From Erwinia rhapontici (GTDB lineage: Bacteria > Pseudomonadota > Gammaproteobacteria > Enterobacterales > Enterobacteriaceae): a DNA stretch of 64,000 nt. Each line of letters begins with the position of its first letter. The stretch's first letter is position 1. The DNA is taken from positions 25,646 through 89,645 of the forward strand of contig NZ_VRKO01000011.1 of the NCBI RefSeq assembly GCF_012271765.1. The letters are read 5' to 3'. The notes beneath the pieces were generated by a model. It was not told the origin of the DNA, ran no database searches, and saw only the letters and a list, made by a program, of their open reading frames with translations. Shown piece by piece: positions 26,969 to 38,399 of this stretch. Made by a program: the position numbers and the translations under genes.

Positions 26969-27112
26969 GGTTTCCTGAAAGCTAAGTTCTGCTTGTTATA
27001 ATAACCTGTTTTATCGTGCGCCCATACCTAATATGATAACACAATGAAATTATTAGCTTTAGTGTCTGTTAGTGACGTTTTCATCTCACCTGTCAGTTGC
27101 CTCTTTCTACGG

Positions 27113-27128
27113 AAAAAAACCGTTTAAA
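27113..27128. promoter_or_regulatory. Second, weaker LacI-type operator candidate
   Basis: The sequence AAAACCGTTTAAACC contains the half-site AAACCGTTT related to the AscG/GalR consensus TGAAACCGGTTTCA but lacks the full spacing. It lies about 110 bases from the stronger site at 27238. Confidence 0.3.
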
Positions 27129-27237
27129 CCTGCCTGCAACGTTATTAGCGATATATCCATTACCCGCACAACTTTGCTGTTTCACCTGCTTTGTCTCTGA
27201 CCGATGCGATCCCGCTCACAGAACAAATTATTGAATA

Positions 27238-27251
27238 TGAAACCGGTTGCA
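27238..27251. promoter_or_regulatory. LacI/AscG-type operator
   Basis: TGAAACCGGTTGCA differs from the palindromic consensus TGAAACCGGTTTCA at one position. It lies 54 bases before the EIIB start, where bound repressor would block the PTS promoter. Confidence 0.6.
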
Positions 27252-27304
27252 GAAACAGGTCAGTTTCAGCTATCTATTAAAGAAACCTAGACCGGAGAAC
27301 AACC

Positions 27305-27628
27305 ATGAATAAAATCTTACTCTGTTGTGCCGCAGGTATGTCCACCAGCATGGTGGTGCAGCGTATGGAAAAAGCCGCTAAAGAAAAAAATATTGCCGTG
27401 GAGATTAATGCGGTTGGGCTGGACGAGTTTGTTGAGCAGATCGCCGATTACGACTGCTGCCTGCTCGGCCCGCAAATCAAATACAAGCTGGTGGATTTCA
27501 AGCCGCTGGCCGATGAACTCAACAAGCCGATCGCCGTGATCAACACCATGGATTACGGCATGATGAACGGCGAAAAAATCCTCGCAGACGCCCTCTTGAT
27601 GATCCAGAACGGCGGGGCCGCCAAATGA
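27305..27628 (+). CDS. PTS EIIB, lactose/cellobiose family
   Basis: A 107-residue EIIB protein with the active-site cysteine in KILLCCAAGMSTSM (residue 8) and family motif DEFVEQIADYDCCLLGPQIKYK. It phosphorylates the incoming beta-glucoside in the EIIC channel. It is the first gene of the operon divergent from the ascG-like repressor, has a clear GGAGA signal, and its stop codon overlaps the EIIC start by four bases. Cellobiose, salicin-like aryl glucosides or arbutin are the likely substrates. Confidence 0.9.
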   Translation: MNKILLCCAAGMSTSMVVQRMEKAAKEKNIAVEINAVGLDEFVEQIADYDCCLLGPQIKYKLVDFKPLADELNKPIAVINTMDYGMMNGEKILADALLMIQNGGAAK

Positions 27629-28944
27629 GTCGCTTCAGCGAGTCCCTGTTCGGCGTGATCGAGAATCGCATCAGCCCGATCGCGGCCAGGCTCTCCAGCC
27701 AGCGCCACGTGGTGGCGATCAAAGATGGCTTTATCTCGTCGATGCCGTTCCTGATTGTGGGTTCGTTCATGCTGTTGTTCGCTCATCCACCGTTCGGTGC
27801 CGACAGCCAGTGGGCTTTTGCTCAGTGGTGGCTGGGCATGGTGGAGCGTCATTCAGCGCAAATCATGATGCCCTACAATATGACGATGGGCATTATGGCG
27901 GTCTATATCGCCGCCGCCATCTCCTATAACCTCGCCATCAGCTATAAGATGAACGGTTTTATGGCCGCCTGTCTGTCGCTAATGTCGTTTCTGCTGGTCG
28001 CCGCGCCGCAGGGCAATGGCGCACTTCCTGTGGGTTCGCTGGGGGGAGAAGGGATCTTTACGGCGATTATCGTCAGCCTCTACTCCACTGAGCTGATGCA
28101 CTTCCTGCAAAAACACCATATCGGCTTTAAGCTGCCAGAGCAGGTTCCGCCGAAAATTCGCCAGTCGTTCGATCTGCTGATCCCGATCCTTGCCATCTTC
28201 CTGACACTGTTCCCCCTCAGTCTGCTGGTACAGGATCAGTTCGGTATGCTGCTGCCGCAGGCGATTATGGCGATCTTCAAACCCATTATCTCCGCGTCTG
28301 ACTCACTGCCAGCGGTACTGATTGCCGTGCTGCTGTGCCATCTGTTGTGGTTTGCCGGTATCCACGGTGCGGTGATCGTCGGTGGGATTTTGCAGGCCTT
28401 CTGGCTGACCAACCTCGGCATTAACCAGCAGGAATTAAACGCAGGCCAGCCGATCACGCAAATCTTTATTGAGCCATTCTGGCAGTTCTTTATCGTGGTG
28501 GGCGGTTCCGGTTCCACCATGGGCCTGGTGTTCCTCTATCTGCGGAGCCGTTCGGCACACCTGCGCTCCATCGGCAAGCTGGGTCTGGTGCCGAGTATGT
28601 TCAATATCAATGAGCCGATTATCTTCGGTTCCCCGGTGGTGATGAACCCGCTGCTGTTTATCCCGTTTATTACCGCACCGCTGGTCAATGCCATTATTGC
28701 CTGGGTGGCCACGCGTACTGACCTGGTGAACCACGTGGTTTCGCTGGCCCCCTGGACCACACCCGGCCCGATTGGTGCCGCCTGGTCAACGGGCTGGGAC
28801 TTCCGCGCCGTGATTCTGGTGGGCGTGCTGATTGTGGTATCAACGCTGATTTACTATCCCTTCTTCAAAATGTATGAGCGCGAGCTGTTGAAGCAGGAGA
28901 AGCCAACCCCGTCGGATACTGAACTGAAAGCCGTGGAGAACTGA
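27625..28944 (+). CDS. PTS EIIC, lactose/cellobiose family
   Basis: A 439-residue permease of the CelB/LicC type with about ten membrane segments and the conserved WFAGIHGAVIVGGILQAFWL and the later GLVPSMFNINEPIIFGSPVVMNP loop, which contains the NEPI sugar-binding signature. It overlaps the EIIB gene by four bases and is followed by EIIA after two. It carries the beta-glucoside across the inner membrane with phosphorylation. Confidence 0.92.
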   Translation: MSRFSESLFGVIENRISPIAARLSSQRHVVAIKDGFISSMPFLIVGSFMLLFAHPPFGADSQWAFAQWWLGMVERHSAQIMMPYNMTMGIMAVYIAAAISYNLAISYKMNGFMAACLSLMSFLLVAAPQGNGALPVGSLGGEGIFTAIIVSLYSTELMHFLQKHHIGFKLPEQVPPKIRQSFDLLIPILAIFLTLFPLSLLVQDQFGMLLPQAIMAIFKPIISASDSLPAVLIAVLLCHLLWFAGIHGAVIVGGILQAFWLTNLGINQQELNAGQPITQIFIEPFWQFFIVVGGSGSTMGLVFLYLRSRSAHLRSIGKLGLVPSMFNINEPIIFGSPVVMNPLLFIPFITAPLVNAIIAWVATRTDLVNHVVSLAPWTTPGPIGAAWSTGWDFRAVILVGVLIVVSTLIYYPFFKMYERELLKQEKPTPSDTELKAVEN

Positions 28945-28946
28945 TC

Positions 28947-29270
28947 ATGGATATGGAAACCACCGTAATGGAACTCATCATTCACGCCGGCGAAGCCCGC
29001 TCCTGCTCAATGCAGGCGCTGCGTGCAGCACGGACTTATGACTGGCAGGAAGCGGACGCACAGCTGACGGCCGCGACAGCCGCTGCCAGAGCCGCGCATA
29101 AGATCCAGACGGCGCTGATTGGTGCTGATGAAGGGGTCGGCAAGGTGCCGGTGAACCTGATTCTGGTCCATGCGCAGGATCACCTGATGAACGCCATGCT
29201 GTGCCGTGAGCTAGCGGAAGAGATCATCATCCTGCATCGTGAAGTGCAGGCGTTGAAACAGGCCAAATAA
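28947..29270 (+). CDS. PTS EIIA, lactose/cellobiose family
   Basis: A 107-residue all-helical EIIA protein with the phosphorylated histidine in LVHAQDHLMNAML, the ChbA/LacF motif. The first helices (LIIHAGEARSCSMQALRAARTYDWQEADAQL) match the family. It accepts phosphate from HPr and gives it to the EIIB encoded two genes upstream. A 36-bp repeat array starts right after its stop codon, between it and the glucosidase. Confidence 0.9.
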   Translation: MDMETTVMELIIHAGEARSCSMQALRAARTYDWQEADAQLTAATAAARAAHKIQTALIGADEGVGKVPVNLILVHAQDHLMNAMLCRELAEEIIILHREVQALKQAK

Positions 29271-31286
<2,016 letters not shown>

Positions 31287-31316
31287 ATCCCGGCATCAAT
31301 CGTTGGGGATTTGTAG

Positions 31317-31336
31317 GGGCGAGGCACGCCTCGCCC
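31317..31336. repeat. REP-like palindrome between the two glucosidase genes
   Basis: GGGCGAGGCACGCCTCGCCC preceded by GTAG is the same element type as at 29275, with a central CG variant. It lies in the 92-base gap between the two GH1 genes. Confidence 0.7.
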
Positions 31337-31357
31337 ACATTATTAAGACGTTGTTAA

Positions 31358-32821
<1,464 letters not shown>

Positions 32822-32842
32822 CGTGTTGCGGTGATGTGGTGT

Positions 32843-32956
32843 CACAGGACCACAAAGGGCAGAACGCCGGGACGCCGTAAATCCATCCCTGGAGGCTCCA
32901 GCCGCCGCATCCATGCGGCGGAGGCCCGGCTAACCTGTCCCTTTGTGGTCCCTGTC
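32843..32956. repeat. Structured intergenic element with 20-bp terminal inverted repeats, first copy
   Basis: The ends ACAGGACCACAAAGGGCAG and CTGTCCCTTTGTGGTCCCTGT pair over about 20 bases with two unpaired bases. Inside are a CCATCCCTGGAGGCTC core and a perfect GCCGCCGCAT-CC-ATGCGGCGG-type hairpin. It looks like a miniature mobile or terminator-like element. Confidence 0.6.
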
Positions 32957-33011
32957 TGACAACATCGTCGCTGTTGAAAAAAGTCACAGCAACACCGTGC
33001 TAAATGGCAAT

Positions 33012-33110
33012 CGGGGCTATCCGGGTTAGCGGACCGTTGAGCGCAGGGATGCGCGAACACGAGCCCCCAGGGATGGGTTTACGGCGTGTCCGCGTTTCGG
33101 ATAGCCCTGA
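33012..33110. repeat. Structured intergenic element, second copy in inverted orientation
   Basis: Outer arms GGGCTATCCG-ggtta-GCGGAC and GTCCGCGTTTCGGATAGCCC pair across about 100 bases. The interior GAGCCCCCAGGGATGGGTTT is the inverse of the core of the first element (32882-32900), so the two copies can also pair with each other. Confidence 0.6.
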
Positions 33111-33140
33111 TAGGCCGAATGACGGTTTATCAGCGATAAA

Positions 33141-34034
33141 TCAGCCCTTCTTCCCCCCCGATTTACCAATCGACCGATGCAGATCCTGAATGCGCTTCAT
33201 CGACTTCATGGTTTTCTGCGGGGCAGTAGACGCCAGCGACATGACCAGCATCTCCAGGCATAGCAGGACGGAACCGTGCAGAGGGACTTTGCCGTTTTCC
33301 CCACCGCGCGGCACGGTGATCACCGTATGCGCTTCCCGGCTAAAACGGGAGTCCGGCGCATTGGTCAGTAAGATGGCAGGGATCCCCAGCCGTCGCGCTT
33401 CGGCCAGCGTGGTGAGCCCTTCGCGATGCGCCGATTTCTGCCCCATCATGATCAGTACATCGCCGCGTTGGAGATCTAACAACTGTTCAGCCAGCAAAAT
33501 TCCGGTGCGATTCAGCGCATACGCAGGCGTACCGATACGCGTTAATAATCGCGCCGTGTAGTCAGCCAGAATTCCGGAAGCCCCAATCCCAAAAATCGCC
33601 ACCTGTCGCGCCTCGGCCAGCAGAGCGACGGCTTGTGCCATCGCCCGACGATTCTGCGGTTCACTTAGCGCTTCACAAGCACGCTGATGCCCTTCCACCA
33701 CAAAATCAATGCTGGCATTAATATCGCAGGACAGCGCGCTGACCGTGGTATTCATCTTCTCCGCTGAGTTGATCCCTGGCCCCAGGAAACGCTCGATAGT
33801 CAGCTTTAAATCACGTAACCCGGCGAAACCCAGCGCCTGCATGGCCCGGATTACCGTCGCATCTGAACTCTGCGTCGCAGCGGCGATCTCCATCGCCGTA
33901 TTCTCCAGCACCACATGACGGTGCTCGTTGATATAGCTGGCCACCGCATATAACCGTGGGGAGAGTTGATGCGCACGTGCGCGAAAACGCTCGCCGTACA
34001 GATCCACACGCCTGCGCCCGGTAGACAAACTCAT
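33141..34034 (-). CDS. RpiR/MurR-family regulator with SIS domain
   Basis: A 297-residue protein with an N-terminal RpiR helix-turn-helix (about residues 20-85, with IAAATQSSDATVIRAMQALGFAGLRDLKLTIE) and a C-terminal sugar-isomerase (SIS) domain (about 125-260, with VAIFGIGASGILADYTARLLTRIG). Such regulators sense phosphosugars. Its start overlaps the stop of the siderophore-binding-protein gene by four bases (ATGA), so it is the last gene of an iron-uptake operon and translationally coupled to it. Why a phosphosugar-type sensor sits there is not clear. Confidence 0.88.
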   Translation of the reverse strand: MSLSTGRRRVDLYGERFRARAHQLSPRLYAVASYINEHRHVVLENTAMEIAAATQSSDATVIRAMQALGFAGLRDLKLTIERFLGPGINSAEKMNTTVSALSCDINASIDFVVEGHQRACEALSEPQNRRAMAQAVALLAEARQVAIFGIGASGILADYTARLLTRIGTPAYALNRTGILLAEQLLDLQRGDVLIMMGQKSAHREGLTTLAEARRLGIPAILLTNAPDSRFSREAHTVITVPRGGENGKVPLHGSVLLCLEMLVMSLASTAPQKTMKSMKRIQDLHRSIGKSGGKKG

Positions 34035-34987
34035 GGCTGCCCCGCTTTTTCCGGCAGCGTGCGCCCGGAAAGATGCGATTGCACCTGTGCCACCAGCAGC
34101 CCCAGCGAGGCATAAGAGTTCGAGATCACTTCGTCGCGTGACAATAAAATGTAATGCCCTTCGCGACAGGCGCGTAAGAAATCACAGAATCCCGGCATGA
34201 CCCGATTCATATCGGCGATCTCATCAGCAGGTTTACCTCCGGTATCAGCCCGCCAGGTATCAAAAATATAATCTGCATCCAATTCAGGGAGTCTTTCTGC
34301 GCTGACATCGACTCTTCCTCCCTCAGGGATCGCGTCCACCAACGGAGGAAAACGAAAACCGGCATCGCGAAGCACCCGCCCAAGCGAATGGTAGCTGTGA
34401 TGCACGGTTAGCTTGCCATTGTTGGCCTGTAATACCGATACGGTAATGTGCTGCGTATCCACCACGTGTTTAAGCTGTTTGATCTGCTCCTGGTAGCGGC
34501 GTTCCAGAATCGCGAGCTGTGCCTGGCTGCCCGTCAGTTGCGCCAGCTTGCTGTAGATACGCGGAGCGCCCCCTTTAAGGTGGTCAATACTGACCGTCGG
34601 GGCAATTTTCTCCAGCTGTTCAACCGCCACATTGCGGGCAGGCTCGGTGATGATCAGATCCGGTTTGGCCGCAGCAATCGCTTCAATATCCATATCGGCA
34701 GTGCCAATAAACTGAATGGACGAGTTATCGAAATCCACCCCGGTGAGCAGACCGCTTGAACGCAAAAAATGGCTGCCGTCCGGGCGCGTGCGTCCGTGGC
34801 TGGCCACAGGCGGTACACCCAGTTCAATCAGGGGAATGGTGATATCCAGATCATGTAGCGAGACGATACGAATAGGGTGCAGCGGCACTACCACCGTGCG
34901 ACCCAGATCGTCGGTAAACGACTGCGTGGGCACCGCAGCAGCAGCGGTAGCCCCGATTAGCAGCAGCAGAGAAAAGAGAAAACGCAT
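34031..34987 (-). CDS. Siderophore periplasmic binding protein, FecB/FepB type
   Basis: A 318-residue protein read from the ATG at 34987, with AAAGGAA upstream and a clear signal peptide (MRFLFSLLLLIGATAAAA). A longer frame to 35089 would run through a REP-like palindrome and is unlikely. The body has the TroA-like binding fold with FTDDLGRTVVVPLHPIRIVSL, KPDLIITEP and DADYIFDTW. It would carry a ferric siderophore to the two permeases encoded upstream. It ends overlapping the RpiR-type regulator. Confidence 0.85.
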   Translation of the reverse strand: MRFLFSLLLLIGATAAAAVPTQSFTDDLGRTVVVPLHPIRIVSLHDLDITIPLIELGVPPVASHGRTRPDGSHFLRSSGLLTGVDFDNSSIQFIGTADMDIEAIAAAKPDLIITEPARNVAVEQLEKIAPTVSIDHLKGGAPRIYSKLAQLTGSQAQLAILERRYQEQIKQLKHVVDTQHITVSVLQANNGKLTVHHSYHSLGRVLRDAGFRFPPLVDAIPEGGRVDVSAERLPELDADYIFDTWRADTGGKPADEIADMNRVMPGFCDFLRACREGHYILLSRDEVISNSYASLGLLVAQVQSHLSGRTLPEKAGQP

Positions 34988-35004
34988 AGCAGTTCCTTTA
35001 GTAG

Positions 35005-35024
35005 GGGCGAGGCACGCCTCGTCC
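35005..35024. repeat. REP-like palindrome inside the iron ABC operon
   Basis: GGGCGAGGCACGCCTCGTCC preceded by GTAG, one mismatch in the palindrome. It lies between the second permease gene and the binding-protein gene, only 17 bases before the latter's ATG on the minus strand. Confidence 0.65.
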
Positions 35025-35027
35025 GGA

Positions 35028-36080
35028 TTACAGCGCATCACGACGGCGCCAGAGCAACAGCAGGAAAAACGGCCCGCCCACCAGGGCAATCACAATGCCC
35101 GCCGGAATTTGCAACGGGGCAAAGGCCAGCCGCCCGATGGTGTCCGTGACCAGCACCAGCAACGCCCCAATCAGCGCGCTGCCGCTGAGCAGCGCAACCT
35201 GCCCGCCGCGCAGCAGAAAACGCGCCATATGCGGGGCGATCAGCCCGACAAACCCCAGGCTGCCCACGCACGAGACGCTGGCCGCCGTCAGCAGGACTGG
35301 TGCGGCAAAGCGGATCAACGCCAGATGCTGTAGCCGCACGCCCAGACCGCTGGCCGCCTGATTACCGAGCAGCGCCACATCAGAGGCACGGGCAGTAAGA
35401 AACAGGATCAGCGCGCCCGGCAGCGCCCAGCAGGCGGCAACGGCCAGCAGTGACCAGGTCGCGGCATGCAGGCTGCCCGCCATCCACACCAGCGCCGTCT
35501 GCACATCGCGCACGTCGGCGGTGGTCATAAATACCCCTATCCCAGCCGAGAATGCCCAGGAAACGCCGATGCCGATCAGAATAAAACGGGGACGCGAGAA
35601 ATCCCGCGCCAGTGCCACCACCAGCAATGCCACCAGCAGCCCGCCCGCCATCCCCGCCAGCGGCCGCCACAGCAGACCGAGCGATGGGAACAACAGGATC
35701 AGCGTCAACACCACCGCGCTGGTGCCTTCTTTCACCCCGATCAACCCCGGATCGGCCAGCCCGTTACGGGTAATGGATTGCATCGCAGCGCCCGCCATCC
35801 CCAGCATCGCTCCACTCAGGGCGGCCATCAGCAGGCGCGGCAGACGAATATCCCAGACAATGTAGTCCTGCTGTGACGGCAACGGTTGCGGGTAGAACAG
35901 TGCCCGGCCAATGGCCGATGCAGGGACGGGCAGCGATCCCTGGGTAACGCCAAAAATCACCAGCGCCAGCGCCAGCAACGCCAACAGCGCAGCGCAGGCC
36001 AGTGCACGCGGGCGCAGCAGCAGGCTAAAGGCACCCCACTGCCAGCGCCGATAGCCCACCCGTTGAAGCGACATTTTCAT
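35028..36080 (-). CDS. Siderophore ABC permease, FecC/FepD type (second)
   Basis: A 350-residue BtuC-fold permease with about ten membrane segments. Visible family features are DIRLPRLLMAALSGAMLGMAGAAMQSITRNGLADPGLIGVKEG near the N-terminus and GSLGFVGLIAPHMARFLLRGG toward the end, the part that meets the ATPase. Its start overlaps the preceding permease gene by four bases. Together the pair forms the iron-siderophore channel. Length is normal. Confidence 0.9.
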   Translation of the reverse strand: MKMSLQRVGYRRWQWGAFSLLLRPRALACAALLALLALALVIFGVTQGSLPVPASAIGRALFYPQPLPSQQDYIVWDIRLPRLLMAALSGAMLGMAGAAMQSITRNGLADPGLIGVKEGTSAVVLTLILLFPSLGLLWRPLAGMAGGLLVALLVVALARDFSRPRFILIGIGVSWAFSAGIGVFMTTADVRDVQTALVWMAGSLHAATWSLLAVAACWALPGALILFLTARASDVALLGNQAASGLGVRLQHLALIRFAAPVLLTAASVSCVGSLGFVGLIAPHMARFLLRGGQVALLSGSALIGALLVLVTDTIGRLAFAPLQIPAGIVIALVGGPFFLLLLWRRRDAL

Positions 36081-37102
36081 TTAAAAAATCTCGACGCGAT
36101 AAAGATAAATACCGGCGCACCGACCAGCGCCGTCATCACGCCCGTCGCCAGTTCCTGAGGGGCAATCAGCGTGCGGGCGGCAATATCCGCCAGCAGCAAC
36201 AACAGTGCGCCGCACAAGGCCGACAGCGGGATTGCCAGGCGAATATCATCGGTGATCAGTCGCCGCACGATATGCGGCACCACCAGACCAATAAAGCCAA
36301 TGGGTCCTGCCACCGACACCGCCGCACCGCACAGCAGCGCGGTGGCGATCAGCCCCAGCAGCCGGGTACGGGCAATATTCACCCCCAGCCCGCTGGCAAT
36401 CACATCGCCCAGTGCCAGCACATTCAGACGCGGGGCAATCCACAGTGCCAGAACCATCCCTACCGCACCCGGCAGCGCAGCAGCGCGCGTCAACGTCCAG
36501 CTTAGCCCGGCAAGATCGCCCGCCAGCCAGGTGCGTATTTCCATCAGCGTTTGTTCATCGAGGATCAGGATAGCCGCCGTGACTGACGAGGCAAAAGAGG
36601 AGACCGCCACGCCACAGAGGGTCACCTTCAGCGGCGTCAGACCGGTACGCCCGGCGGATGCCAGCAGCATCACCAGCGCAAACAACGCGGCAGCGCCCCC
36701 AGCCGCAATCAGCGGGCGACCCAACAGCAGCCCGCCCCACTGACTGCCCAGCGCGGACGCAATGACGACTGCCAGTGCTGCCCCGGCATTCAGCCCGAGG
36801 ATATGGGGTTCGCCCAGCGGGTTGCGGATCACCGCCTGGAGCAGCATTCCGGCCACGCCCAGCACCGCACCGGTCATCAGTGCAGCAACCAGTCGCAGCA
36901 ACCGCAGATCCACGATCACCTTATGGTCAAAGTTACGTGGGTTAAATTCCAGCAGCGCCTGTAATACCGTTCCGGGGCCGATATAACGCGCCCCCAGACC
37001 GAGATGGATCAGCGCGCAGCCCAGCAGGGCCACCAGCAGGATGATCAGTGCCACGCCCGAACGGGCGCGACGACGGCGTACCACCGCAGCAAAATCACTC
37101 AT
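36077..37102 (-). CDS. Siderophore ABC permease, FecD/FepG type (first)
   Basis: A 341-residue BtuC-fold permease. It carries the family pattern DLRLLRLVAALMTGAVLGVAGMLLQAVIRNPLGEPHILGLNAGA and the coupling region GPIGFIGLVVPHIVRRLI. It overlaps the ATPase gene upstream and the second permease downstream, each by about four bases, showing a tightly packed operon. It forms a heterodimeric channel with its neighbour. Confidence 0.9.
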   Translation of the reverse strand: MSDFAAVVRRRRARSGVALIILLVALLGCALIHLGLGARYIGPGTVLQALLEFNPRNFDHKVIVDLRLLRLVAALMTGAVLGVAGMLLQAVIRNPLGEPHILGLNAGAALAVVIASALGSQWGGLLLGRPLIAAGGAAALFALVMLLASAGRTGLTPLKVTLCGVAVSSFASSVTAAILILDEQTLMEIRTWLAGDLAGLSWTLTRAAALPGAVGMVLALWIAPRLNVLALGDVIASGLGVNIARTRLLGLIATALLCGAAVSVAGPIGFIGLVVPHIVRRLITDDIRLAIPLSALCGALLLLLADIAARTLIAPQELATGVMTALVGAPVFIFIASRFFK

Positions 37103-37944
37103 CCGGTGCGGTCACCGGGCGCCCGGAACGGCATAAAGAAGGGTTTTCCGGTCAGCGGGTTTACCGACATCTGAACGTCGACATCAAACACCGCTTTGAT
37201 CAACGCGGGTGTACAGTGCTCTCCTTCGCGGATCACACCCTCCAGGCGCCCCTGTCGCAGGAATACCACTGTATCGGCATAGTTCACGGCAAAGTTCAGG
37301 TCGTGCAGCACGACGACAACGGTACGGCCATGCAGTCGCGTCAGATCATGCAGCAGTTCGAGAATATCGACCTGATAACGCAAATCGAGGAACGTGGTGG
37401 GTTCGTCCAGCAGGATAGTGGCGGTTTGCTGTGCCAGCGCCATCGCAATCCAGCAGCGCTGGCGCTGGCCGCCGGACAGACTGTCGACAGGCAGATGGGC
37501 AAACTCCAGCGTGCCGGTCATCCGCAGGGCATCGTGCACCGCTTCTTCATCTTCCGTTGACCACTGACGCATAAAGTTTTGCCAGGGATAGCGCCCGCGT
37601 GACACCAGTTCAAATACGGTTAATCCATCCGGCAACAGCGGCGATTGCGGCAACATGCCCAGCTGGCGTGCCACCGCTTTGGTGGGCTGATCGTGGATGA
37701 TTTTACCGTCGAGCCGCACGCAGCCGTCGAGAGGCGCCAGCATACGGGCAATGGTGGTCAGCAATGTGGATTTACCGGAACCGTTCGCGCCGACCAGTAC
37801 GGTCATTTTGCCGTGTTCGATGGTCAGGCTGACACCGTCAACAATGATTTTTTTGCCATAACCGGCAGAGAGTTTGTCGAGGACAATACCCTGTTCTGCG
37901 GACGCCGGGAGTGCGCCTGCTGTCTTTTCCACCCGCTGTGGCAT
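37099..37944 (-). CDS. Siderophore ABC ATPase, FecE/FepC type
   Basis: A 281-residue ATPase: Walker A GANGSGKST at residues 52-60, signature LSGGQRQR at 156-163 and Walker B ILLDEPT at 177-183. The region LPQSPLLPDGLTVFELVSRGRYP is characteristic of ferric-siderophore ATPases. It is the first gene of the iron operon. A Fur-like site lies about 60-75 bases upstream of its start. The N-terminal 18 residues before the conserved part may be excess. Confidence 0.92.
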   Translation of the reverse strand: MPQRVEKTAGALPASAEQGIVLDKLSAGYGKKIIVDGVSLTIEHGKMTVLVGANGSGKSTLLTTIARMLAPLDGCVRLDGKIIHDQPTKAVARQLGMLPQSPLLPDGLTVFELVSRGRYPWQNFMRQWSTEDEEAVHDALRMTGTLEFAHLPVDSLSGGQRQRCWIAMALAQQTATILLDEPTTFLDLRYQVDILELLHDLTRLHGRTVVVVLHDLNFAVNYADTVVFLRQGRLEGVIREGEHCTPALIKAVFDVDVQMSVNPLTGKPFFMPFRAPGDRTG

Positions 37945-38003
37945 CTACCGCTCCTGCACCGCAACGGCGTGGCAACCGGGCCAGCGCGCGCGTACGCCTT
38001 AAA

Positions 38004-38018
38004 TAAAAATAAATCTCA
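38004..38018 (-). promoter_or_regulatory. Fur-like site upstream of the siderophore ABC operon
   Basis: The minus strand reads TGAGATT-T-ATTTTTA, matching the 7-1-7 Fur consensus TGATAAT-N-ATTATCA at 10 of 14 positions. It lies about 60 bases before the ATPase start. Confidence 0.4.
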
Positions 38019-38253
38019 TTCGTTTTCTCGATCATGCGTAGAATGCCTGTAGTAGTCAAGAAATAATAGACAGCTTACTGACAGAGCGATACCCGGTTAT
38101 AAAAGCCATAAAAAGATGCTGGATATGAAATTATTTAACCTATTTATCAAAAGATTAAAAAATAATACCCGCAATGCGAATGTGATAATTCAGCGGTAAT
38201 CAGTCTGTCTGTTTTTTTGATGTTTTTTACATTTACTACTACATAACGGCGTG

Positions 38254-38268
38254 TTTGAATGATTCTCA
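38254..38268 (+). promoter_or_regulatory. Fur-like site upstream of the TonB-dependent receptor
   Basis: Read on the minus strand TGAGAAT-C-ATTCAAA matches the 7-1-7 Fur consensus at 10 of 14 positions. It lies about 130 bases before the receptor start. Confidence 0.45.
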
Positions 38269-38399
38269 ATTACATATCCGAGCCATGAACACCGGGTTTA
38301 ACGGATAGGACTGCGCGTGACGCAACCCATCGGGCAATGAAGACAACACACCTTTTCTCATTCAACAGGGAATGAGAAAGCTTGCGGAAAATACAATAA

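Larger units (their letters stand above)
26969..27304. other. Control region between ascG-like and PTS genes
   Basis: These 336 bases hold no gene. Two LacI/GalR-type operator candidates are present (27113-27128 and 27238-27251), so looping by the AscG-like repressor is possible. The stretch near 27000-27060 is AT-rich and suited to promoters. GGAGA precedes the EIIB start. Confidence 0.6.
32822..33140. other. Convergent gap with two inverted-repeat elements
   Basis: No gene is present in these 319 bases between the convergent bglA and rpiR-type genes. The space is filled by two structured repeat elements (32843-32956 and 33012-33110) that share a core in opposite orientation. They can fold into large hairpins and may serve as a bidirectional end signal. 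Confidence 0.7.
37945..38399. other. Divergent iron-control region
   Basis: These 455 bases between the divergent ABC operon and receptor genes hold no gene. Two Fur-like sites are visible, one near each operon (38004-38018 and 38254-38268). The stretch 38095-38240 is AT-rich and would suit promoters for both sides. No sigma-factor (FecI-like) gene is nearby. Confidence 0.6.

Noticed and set aside
34988..35089. N-terminal extension of the siderophore-binding protein
   Set aside because: It would be read through a REP-like palindrome; the ATG at 34987 gives a normal signal peptide with AAAGGAA upstream.
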